DNA of 18,864 bases from Kiritimatiellia bacterium (lineage in GTDB: Bacteria; Verrucomicrobiota; Kiritimatiellia; RFP12; UBA1067), in contig JAFRBA010000063.1 of assembly GCA_017405115.1 (NCBI GenBank), positions 1-18,864 on the forward strand, given 5' to 3'. The first letter of the stretch is position 1. Each line of letters starts with the position of its first letter. This document shows positions 13,690 to 18,864 of the stretch, in pieces. The position numbers and the translations under genes were made by a program. The notes below the pieces were generated by a model. That model ran no database searches. It saw nothing but the letters and a program-made list of their open reading frames with translations, and was not told where the DNA came from.

Positions 13690-14643
13690 TCAGTCCGTCG
13701 GCGGGTTGAAAATCCGCTCCATCATCCCGAGCCCGTCGGAAAGCAGGCTCCCGCCGGAGTTCCTGAGCAGCAGCGCCGCGCGCCTGTCCTTGGCGTCGAA
13801 GCAGACGAAGGCCCTGCATCCCCCGCCCCTGCCCGTGCGGCAGAGGACCTTGCGTCCGCACGGAAGCTCCCGCTCGTCGAGCATCTGGCGCATCCTGCCA
13901 ATGTGGGGTAGGACGACATAGCAGACGCGAAGCATGTCGTGGGCACTCGAGAACATTCCGCCGGCGCAACTCGTCGTCTCGTCCACGCGCATGGCGTCCG
14001 GCCCCGGGATGAACAGCAGCCACGGCAGCAGCGCCTGTCTGGGCTCCGCCAGTCTCGTCGCCATTCCCGGCGTCATGGAGAACGACGTGTCGCGCAGGCC
14101 GTATGGCTCCACGAGGTATTCCCGGCAGAGGTCGTCAAGCGTGCGGCCGGTCACGTCGCATACCGCCATCATGAGGAGCGCGTAGCCGACGTCCGAGCGT
14201 CCGGGCTCGTCCCGCCGCAGGGCCACACGGACACGGGCGTCCCAGAGGCTTCTTGCAAACGCCGCGCGCGTTGCGATCCTCTCCGGCGCGTCGGTGTCCG
14301 CAAGGAGCACCTCGTTGAGGCGCCAGAGATCGTTCAGCGTCCGCGGCAGGCTGGTCTTTCCTTCGTGGAGCTGCCGCAGGGTGACGTTGTCGAACTCGGG
14401 CGGGAGGTATTCGTGGATGCACGACGTGACCGGACGGTCGAAGTCCACAATCTTCGAGTCCTCGAGCCTCCACAGCACCGGCTCCATCATGATCTGCGTA
14501 AGCGCGCCGATTCGGAATATCCGGTGGTCGCCGGAGCCGTCGACGTCGGCGACCTCAACGGACTCGGGGCGGCTCGAGAGGCAGCCTCCGCACAAAAGCA
14601 GGGCCGCAAGCCCGGCGCAGATGGATGGAAGATCCAGCCTCAT
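13690..14643 (-). CDS. Beta-lactamase-fold lipoprotein lacking catalytic residues
   Basis: A 317-residue protein with a lipoprotein-type signal (hydrophobic 8-18, Cys21; the lipobox is imperfect) and the fold of serine beta-lactamase/DD-peptidase class C-like proteins. Recognisable landmarks are FRIGALTQIMMEPVLWRLED (43-62), VTLRQLHEGKTSLP (87-100), DVTGRTLDDLCREYLVEPYGLRDTSF (163-188) and SCAGGMFSSAHDML (225-238). All three catalytic motifs have changed: SxxK is A47LTQ50, YxN is R149SD151, and the HxG/KTG region reads C268RTG271. It therefore cannot use the usual serine mechanism and is probably a binding or scaffolding pseudoenzyme. It is coupled by ATGA to the upstream lipoprotein gene and is the last gene of the waaA operon. 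Confidence 0.8.
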   Translation of the reverse strand: MRLDLPSICAGLAALLLCGGCLSSRPESVEVADVDGSGDHRIFRIGALTQIMMEPVLWRLEDSKIVDFDRPVTSCIHEYLPPEFDNVTLRQLHEGKTSLPRTLNDLWRLNEVLLADTDAPERIATRAAFARSLWDARVRVALRRDEPGRSDVGYALLMMAVCDVTGRTLDDLCREYLVEPYGLRDTSFSMTPGMATRLAEPRQALLPWLLFIPGPDAMRVDETTSCAGGMFSSAHDMLRVCYVVLPHIGRMRQMLDERELPCGRKVLCRTGRGGGCRAFVCFDAKDRRAALLLRNSGGSLLSDGLGMMERIFNPPTD

Positions 14644-15554
14644 GGCACGCTCTCCTCCGCGCGGCGAAGCTCGTCCGCCCTTTCCAGGACCTTCTTGGCA
14701 AAGTCGACCCTGCCTATCTTCCTGAGGCATAGGCCGAAGTGACGCACGTTGCGCGAGTCCGGCTTCACGAGCACCATCGTCTCGTAGCACTTCAACGCCT
14801 GCAGCGCCTTGCCGACCTCCAGGAATCCACGCGCATTCCTTGCGAGACGGTCAAGGCGCTCCATCACGAAAAGTTCGTGGGGATTTCGCAGCAGGGCGCG
14901 CGCCCACGCCGCGGCGGACTTCTCCTCCCCTTCCTTGTCTTTCGCCTCGGCCGCAAGCATGTCGCCCTCCAGCGCGACACGGCGAACCACCTGCATCGAA
15001 CGGATCTCCGCCAGCGTCGGGCGCAGTATGTCGTCTTCCACCCCGGAGACGTCCAGCCAGCCGATCTGCGGAATCTCCCTGGTCATGAACCATTCCGGCA
15101 CGACCTCGCCCTTGAGCTTGCCAGTAAACGCCGGCATCACGTCCTCGCGCGTGCCGACGTAGCTCGCGAAGAGCTCCGGCAGGGAGGCGCATCCGTCGTC
15201 GAAGGCGAGCGCGTCCATCGCCGCAGCCAGGGATACGCGGTTCGTCGTCGCACGGCCCACCAGCAGCCAGCGCTGCCGCCCGGGCATCCACACGTGGACC
15301 TCGCGGCCCGGATGAAAGCGCGTCAGCTCGCGGCGGAAGTCGTCCGCGTCGAAGCCGCGCACGTCAAGTTCCTTCGTCTCGATCGCGCCGGGGTCGTCAG
15401 ACGGATTCTCGAGCCTCGCGATCAGACGGCATGCGTTGGTGACTGGCGGGAAGACATAGTCGTCCTTCGGCTGTGGCTGCTCCTCCTTCCTGGAACAGCC
15501 CGCGGCCGCAAGAAGAAGCGCCGCGGCGGCCAAGGTCCGCGCGGACGCCCTCAC
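14640..15554 (-). CDS. Putative lipoprotein with C-terminal TPR-like repeat
   Basis: This 304-residue protein is not a family I can name. It has a signal peptide ending in AAAGC with Cys20 as probable lipidation site (Ser at +2 would favour the outer membrane by the enterobacterial rule). A charged linker is followed by a mixed alpha/beta region including REVHVWMPGRQRWLLVGRATTNR (about 94-116). At the C-terminus, ARGFLEVGKALQALKCYETM followed by SRNVRHFGLCLRKIGRVDFA resembles one or two TPR units. The start is GTG 15554, overlapping the waaA stop as GTGA; the stop overlaps the next gene as ATGA. Tight coupling on both sides suggests it works with the dead beta-lactamase-fold lipoprotein at the envelope. 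Confidence 0.75.
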   Translation of the reverse strand: MRASARTLAAAALLLAAAGCSRKEEQPQPKDDYVFPPVTNACRLIARLENPSDDPGAIETKELDVRGFDADDFRRELTRFHPGREVHVWMPGRQRWLLVGRATTNRVSLAAAMDALAFDDGCASLPELFASYVGTREDVMPAFTGKLKGEVVPEWFMTREIPQIGWLDVSGVEDDILRPTLAEIRSMQVVRRVALEGDMLAAEAKDKEGEEKSAAAWARALLRNPHELFVMERLDRLARNARGFLEVGKALQALKCYETMVLVKPDSRNVRHFGLCLRKIGRVDFAKKVLERADELRRAEESVP

Positions 15555-16864
15555 TTCAGCTCCTCCCGTATCGAGGCCAGGCAGGCTGCGACGACTCCGC
15601 GGCGCCGCTCGACCGCCGCAGACGCGCGGGCGCCGAGCCCGCCGTCGTCCTCCAGCAGCTCCGACACCCTGCTGACGAGTTCGTCAGCGTCGCGCACCTC
15701 GGCTATGGCGTCCGCGGCGCGGAGGTCGCTCATCACCGGACGGAAGTTCTCGGTGTGCGGGCCCACGACAGTCGGCTTGCCGCAGAGGCACGGCTCGATC
15801 ATGTTCTGCGCGCCGCGCGCGCAGAGCGACTTGCCCACGAACACAACGTCGGCTATGCCGTAGAGACCCATGAGCTCGCCGGTCGTGTCCGCAAGGAAGA
15901 CCGGCGGCTGCCGCGGATCGGCCTGGCGGCCTGCCGTGGCTCCCCGGCTCCGCCGGACGCATGGAAAGCCGGCGGCCTTTATGTTGGCCTCCACGGCGTC
16001 CGCCTTCTCGAAGTGCCGTGGGGCGATGACGAGCTTGAGACCGGGGAACTTCTCCAGCGCCGCCTTGTATGCGCGCAGCATCGCCTCGTCCTCGCCGGGC
16101 CACGTCGAGCCGCCCAGCAGAATGCGCCCGTCGCCTATCCACCCGCGCAGCTCGGTCTCCTTGTCCGTGTTGCGCCGGGCCACGTCGAACTTGAAGCTGC
16201 CGGTCACCGACACCACGCCGTCCGGGGCACCGGCGGCGACCAGGCGGGACTTGTCCAAGTCGCTCTGCGCGAAAATGCGTGAGAAGCATCCGAAGACGTC
16301 GCCGAACCACCAACGCGCCATCCGGTAGCGCGGCGCGCTGCGGTCGCTCACGCGCGCGTTGATCAGGAAGAGCGGTATTCCGTAGCGCCGCGCAGTACGT
16401 ATGAAGTTGGGCCAGATCTCGCTCTCGGTGAGGATGATCGCGCGCGGGCGCACCGTGCGCAGGGCGCTCTTGACGAAGTTGGGGAAGTCCAGCGGATTGT
16501 AAATGAGAACGTCGCCGGGCGCGACCTCGCACTCCGCCATCCGCCAGCCGGTCGACGAGGTCGTCGAGAAGCAGAACCGCACGGACGGCTCCGCGGCGCG
16601 CCATTCGCGCATGAGCTGCCCCGCGACCTGCACCTCTCCGACGCTGACGGCGTGGATCCACACGAAGCCCTCCGGACCCGGGCGGTACGGCTTGTGGGAC
16701 TCGAACAGCTCCCTGCCATCGCCGAACAGCCCCGGCGGATAGAGCGCGAACCTGTCTGCAAACCGCTTCGCATATCCGCCGCGCTGCAGCATCCTCACGA
16801 GAAAACCCGGCAGCAGCAGCGGATACACCGCCGCAAAAAGCAGATTGTAGACTAGCCACTTCAT
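15551..16864 (-). CDS. waaA: 3-deoxy-D-manno-octulosonic acid (Kdo) transferase
   Basis: A 437-residue WaaA/KdtA, the inner-membrane GT30 glycosyltransferase that adds Kdo to lipid A. It has a hydrophobic N-terminal membrane anchor (about 5-23), HAVSVGEV with catalytic E77 (71-78), ESEIWPN (147-153), VTGSFKFD, GGSTWPGEDE, IAPRHFEK and PHTENFRPV. The length is usual for the family. Its presence implies a Gram-negative outer membrane with LPS or a Kdo-lipid A core. ATG 16864 is the usual start for the anchor; no Shine-Dalgarno site precedes it, and a GTG four codons upstream is the alternative. It lies 26 bases after the acetyltransferase gene and overlaps the TPR-like lipoprotein gene. Confidence 0.93.
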   Translation of the reverse strand: MKWLVYNLLFAAVYPLLLPGFLVRMLQRGGYAKRFADRFALYPPGLFGDGRELFESHKPYRPGPEGFVWIHAVSVGEVQVAGQLMREWRAAEPSVRFCFSTTSSTGWRMAECEVAPGDVLIYNPLDFPNFVKSALRTVRPRAIILTESEIWPNFIRTARRYGIPLFLINARVSDRSAPRYRMARWWFGDVFGCFSRIFAQSDLDKSRLVAAGAPDGVVSVTGSFKFDVARRNTDKETELRGWIGDGRILLGGSTWPGEDEAMLRAYKAALEKFPGLKLVIAPRHFEKADAVEANIKAAGFPCVRRSRGATAGRQADPRQPPVFLADTTGELMGLYGIADVVFVGKSLCARGAQNMIEPCLCGKPTVVGPHTENFRPVMSDLRAADAIAEVRDADELVSRVSELLEDDGGLGARASAAVERRRGVVAACLASIREELK

Positions 16865-16890
16865 TTTGGCGGGCACAACACCGAAGTCAT

Positions 16891-17523
16891 CTACGCCTTG
16901 AGCGTGCCGAATGGCGAGAGCGTCGTTCCCGGGGCGACGTCCTTGAGGACCGGCGTGCCGCAGGCGACCGTCGCGCCGTCGCCGACCGTCATCCCGGGCG
17001 CGGTGCAGCTGTTCGTGCCCATGAAGACGTCCTGCCCGATCTTCGAGTGGCCCGAGAGCGAGACGCCTGGCGCGATGTTCGCGAAGTCGCCGACGGTCGA
17101 GTCGTGGCCGACGCCGGCGCGGGCGTTGATGATCACGAACTTGCCGATCTCGGTGCCGACGGACACTACCGCCTCCACGGCGATGTAGGTGCCGTGCTTG
17201 AACTCGGTAGTGGGCGAGACCTGCGCCGTCGGGTCGATCAGCGCCGGAAAGTCGTGCCCGCGCAGCCTCCGGTATATGTCGCGGCGTATGCGGTTGTCGC
17301 CGATGGCGATGAACACCGACGCGCCGGGGTTGTCGGCGGACGCCTTCTCCACGGCGCCGAGCATCGGATACCCCTCGAAGTTTCCGACGGCCTTCGCCGG
17401 GTCGTCGTCGGCGAAGCCGATTACCCGCCACTGCGGTTCGGGCGACGCGTTGTTGATGCGCTCCACGGTCCAGACGGCCTCGCGGCCGAAGCCGCCGGCT
17501 CCCACGATGAAAAGATCCCTCAT
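16891..17523 (-). CDS. NeuD/PglD-like sugar O- or N-acetyltransferase
   Basis: A 210-residue NeuD/PglD-family acetyltransferase. The N-terminal Rossmann-like domain carries GAGGFGREAVWTVERIN (8-24), GFADDDP and IAIGDNRIRRDI (72-83), which bind the nucleotide-sugar substrate. From about residue 96 a left-handed beta helix of hexapeptide repeats binds acetyl-CoA, with the putative catalytic His140 in GVGHDSTVGD. It acetylates an amino-sugar or sialic-type sugar in polysaccharide or glycoprotein synthesis; the substrate here is unknown. AAGGAGGG lies 11 bases before the ATG and overlaps the end of the upstream methyltransferase gene (three-base gap). An internal -10 box at 17561-17569 could give it separate expression. 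Confidence 0.88.
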   Translation of the reverse strand: MRDLFIVGAGGFGREAVWTVERINNASPEPQWRVIGFADDDPAKAVGNFEGYPMLGAVEKASADNPGASVFIAIGDNRIRRDIYRRLRGHDFPALIDPTAQVSPTTEFKHGTYIAVEAVVSVGTEIGKFVIINARAGVGHDSTVGDFANIAPGVSLSGHSKIGQDVFMGTNSCTAPGMTVGDGATVACGTPVLKDVAPGTTLSPFGTLKA

Positions 17524-17526
17524 GTC

Positions 17527-18408
17527 CTAATTCCCTCCTTTGCCCTTAGGATGTGCAGATAGTATACCAAAAACGGCGCGGCAGTATATGCCGCTCGGAC
17601 ACGGCAGGCCCCTGCCCTCGAGAACCATCTCGCCCGACTCGACCCGCGCGGACGGGAACATCTGCGAGAGGATGTTCTCCGCTACGACGCGCGAGACGCC
17701 TGGCGTGTGGGACGAGAAGAGGACGAACAGCGGGGCGTCCGAGAGCAGTTCGCGCACGAGGCCGAGAGTCGCGCCGAGGTCGCGCTCTATCTTGTACATC
17801 TCGCCGCTGGCGCCGCGCCCGAACGTCGGCGGGTCGAGGACGATTGCGTCGTAGCGGCGGCCGCGGCGCACCTCGCGCCTCATGAACTTGTGCGCGTCGT
17901 CGACGATCCAGCGTATCGGCCGGTCCGCGAGTCCATTCAGCCTGGCGTTCTCGCGCGCCCATTCGACCATGCCCTTCGACGCGTCCAGGTGGCAGACCTC
18001 GGCGCCGCCCTGCGACGCGGCGAGCGTGGAACCGCCGGAGTAGGCGAAGAGGTTCAGCAGAGTCGGCGGCCGGCCGCCGCCCGGTCGCCGGGCCGCCGCC
18101 CCGACGGCCTCCCGTATCCACTCCCACTGCGCGCGCTGTTCGGGGAAAATGCCAAGGTGGCCGAAGTCGGTACCGCCGAGGCGCATGCGGACGCCAGCAG
18201 TCTCGATAGTCCACTCCTTCGGGAGGTTTGCGCGCCCGTGCCAGCGGTTCCCGTCCTCGCGGTCGAAGGAGGCGTCGACGCGGTTCCAATCGGACTCCGG
18301 CAGGGACGGACGCCACAGCGCCTGGGAGCAGGGGCGCGCCAAGACATAGCGCCCGAAGCGCTCCAGCTTGCGCCCGCCGCCCGAATCAAGAAGCTCATAG
18401 TCGTCCAT
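17527..18408 (-). CDS. RlmI/RlmK-like class I SAM-dependent rRNA methyltransferase, short form
   Basis: A 293-residue protein of the RlmI/RlmK-related SAM methyltransferase family (PF10672-type). It has the SAM motif LLNLFAYSGGSTLAASQGGA (117-136), the acidic ribose-binding LDASKGMVEWARENARLNGL (141-160), VDDAHKFM and the catalytic-site LDPPTFGRG (191-199). The N-terminal PUA domain of E. coli RlmI is missing, and residues 105-114 form a Gly/Pro/Arg-rich linker. The probable substrate is 23S rRNA, but the exact base cannot be told. The ATG is six bases after TATAAT, implying a leaderless message. It heads the operon leading to waaA, and its final codons contain the ribosome-binding site and a possible promoter for the next gene. 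Confidence 0.85.
   Translation of the reverse strand: MDDYELLDSGGGRKLERFGRYVLARPCSQALWRPSLPESDWNRVDASFDREDGNRWHGRANLPKEWTIETAGVRMRLGGTDFGHLGIFPEQRAQWEWIREAVGAAARRPGGGRPPTLLNLFAYSGGSTLAASQGGAEVCHLDASKGMVEWARENARLNGLADRPIRWIVDDAHKFMRREVRRGRRYDAIVLDPPTFGRGASGEMYKIERDLGATLGLVRELLSDAPLFVLFSSHTPGVSRVVAENILSQMFPSARVESGEMVLEGRGLPCPSGIYCRAVFGILSAHPKGKGGN
17561..17569 (-). promoter_or_regulatory. Internal extended -10 promoter before the NeuD-like gene
   Basis: TGGTATACT on the minus strand lies inside the last codons of the methyltransferase gene, 37 bases before the ATG of the NeuD-like gene. The leader would contain AAAGGAGGG. It matches the other -10 boxes of the window, but codon constraint also shapes this sequence, so the call is weaker. 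Confidence 0.5.
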
Positions 18409-18414
18409 GCGGAA

Positions 18415-18423
18415 ATTATACCA
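18415..18423 (-). promoter_or_regulatory. Leaderless extended -10 promoter of the methyltransferase/waaA operon
   Basis: TGGTATAAT on the minus strand, then TTCCGC (six bases), then the ATG at 18408. The predicted +1 is the A of the start codon. No -35 box is convincing. REP-like repeats begin immediately upstream. Confidence 0.75.
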
Positions 18424-18430
18424 TAATTCG

Positions 18431-18553
18431 CATCTACCTGGGTCCCCCTTCATCTATCTGGGGACACTCCCCCTTTGCACTGCATCTTGCTACATTGCAT
18501 GGCATCCATCTGGGGACAGTCCCCCTTGTGTGCACTTGCTGTCTTGCATGTAG
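18431..18553. repeat. REP-like palindromic tandem array
   Basis: Two ~51-52-bp direct units (18451-18502 and 18503-18553) each begin CATC-ATCTGGGGAC-CTCCCCCTT or the near variant GGGGACAGTCCCCCTT, then share a tail of the form TGCAC-TTGC-TTGCATG. A truncated copy (CATCTACCTGGGTCCCCCTT) precedes them at 18431-18450. GGGGAC-A-GTCCCC is a perfect palindrome that would form a strong hairpin. The array lies just downstream of the probable RAYT gene and just upstream of the methyltransferase promoter. Confidence 0.75.
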
Positions 18554-18578
18554 AAGCCTCCTACCCAATAGCTTAAGC

Positions 18579-18864
18579 TCACGCCGCCGCGTCCAGCATA
18601 ACGGCCAGCCTCCAGCCGTGTGAGGCGAACCCGACCCCGTCCACCGCCCTCGCCCTGGCGCTCCGCGACCTCACACGGTCCGCGAACAGCCCCAGCATCT
18701 CCGCCACGAACGCCGCGCTCCCCAGTATCTTCCCGCACGAAATTTGCGCTATCCGCCTCATCAGCGCCCCCTCCTCAAGGGGACTGTCCCCGCTTGAGAG
18801 GCCCAGGACGGAGAGAAGCCACTCCCGGCAGCGGAGCGCGAACGCGCTGCCGCGCCTGGCCGCC
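18579..18864 (-). CDS. C-terminal part of a probable REP-associated tyrosine transposase (5' end outside window)
   Basis: The minus strand is open from the right edge of the window to a TGA at 18579-18581, about 94 codons. The segment ISCGKILGSAAFVAEMLGLF followed by a basic RSRSARARAVDG stretch resembles the C-terminal tail of TnpA_REP (RAYT, IS200-like Y1 transposase-related) proteins, typically '...G.ILGS..FV...F....RK.GAR...G'. The catalytic HUH and tyrosine motifs would lie in the missing N-terminal part, so the call rests on this tail and on the adjacent REP-like palindromes. One such palindrome is inside the gene itself (18774-18798, encoding SSGDSPLEE). RAYTs are domesticated single-copy transposases that move or maintain REP repeats. 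Confidence 0.55.
   Translation of the reverse strand, partial: AARRGSAFALRCREWLLSVLGLSSGDSPLEEGALMRRIAQISCGKILGSAAFVAEMLGLFADRVRSRSARARAVDGVGFASHGWRLAVMLDAAA
18774..18798. repeat. REP-like palindrome inside the RAYT-like coding sequence
   Basis: CTCAAGGGGACTGTCCCC followed by GCTTGAG: the same GGGGACAGTCCCC core as the array at 18431-18553, here flanked by an outer inverted repeat CTCAA/TTGAG. It is read in frame without a stop, so the gene stays open through it. Confidence 0.7.

Noticed and set aside
18060..18105. GC-rich palindromic stretch in the methyltransferase gene as a repeat insertion
   Set aside because: It encodes a short Gly/Pro/Arg linker (ARRPGGGRPP) between domains and can be explained by codon bias.
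18431..18553. CRISPR array
   Set aside because: Only two full ~52-bp tandem units with a palindromic core and no unique spacers; adjacent to a RAYT-like gene, so REP-type repeats fit better.

Overview
The window is about 18.9 kb of GC-rich, gene-dense bacterial chromosome. A Kdo transferase (WaaA/KdtA) and two putative lipoproteins point to a Gram-negative envelope. The gene mix (secreted GH99/WbsX-like protein, planctomycete/verrucomicrobial-style PIG-L deacetylase, REP-associated transposase, SPFH pair) suggests the PVC superphylum, perhaps a Kiritimatiellae-like lineage. That placement is inference; no rRNA or other phylogenetic marker was tested.

Layout. (1) 1-185: tail of an unidentified gene with a GC hairpin in its last codons. 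(2) 186-662: gap with no convincing gene. (3) 663-1626, minus: PIG-L/LmbE deacetylase broken by a frameshift. (4) 1745-5098, plus: three-gene operon of aldo/keto reductase with C-terminal Fe-S motifs, a NapH/NapG-like membrane ferredoxin and a TIGR02757 protein. (5) 5099-8319, minus: two overlapping paralogous SPFH genes, each with a membrane anchor, three ~60-residue repeats, an SPFH domain and a long helix. (6) 8410-10056, minus: secreted GH99/WbsX-like protein, divergent from (7) nth (endonuclease III, 10133-10786, plus). (8) 10783-11723, minus: tRNA-Val(GAC) and a short ProB from one consensus promoter. (9) 11720-13668, minus: trpS-queD-rsmD. (10) 13690-18408, minus: envelope-flavoured operon of an RlmI-like methyltransferase, NeuD/PglD-like acetyltransferase, waaA, a TPR-like lipoprotein and a beta-lactamase-fold lipoprotein that has lost its catalytic residues. 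(11) 18431-18864: REP-like palindromes beside and inside the C-terminal part of a probable RAYT transposase.

Regulation. Eight near-identical extended -10 boxes, TGGTA(T/A)A(A/C)T, lie upstream of genes in the correct orientation. In three cases (nth, trpS, the RlmI-like gene) exactly six bases separate the box from the ATG, which predicts transcription starting on the start codon, i.e. leaderless mRNAs. Three other genes have 34-44 nt between box and start codon and a Shine-Dalgarno site. Many genes are translationally coupled by ATGA or GTGA overlaps, and two convergent pairs have abutting or overlapping stop codons with no room for a separate terminator.

Most noteworthy: the promoter/leaderless grammar, the vault-like architecture of the SPFH pair, the catalytically dead beta-lactamase-fold lipoprotein behind waaA, and the REP/RAYT locus with a REP palindrome inside the transposase gene.
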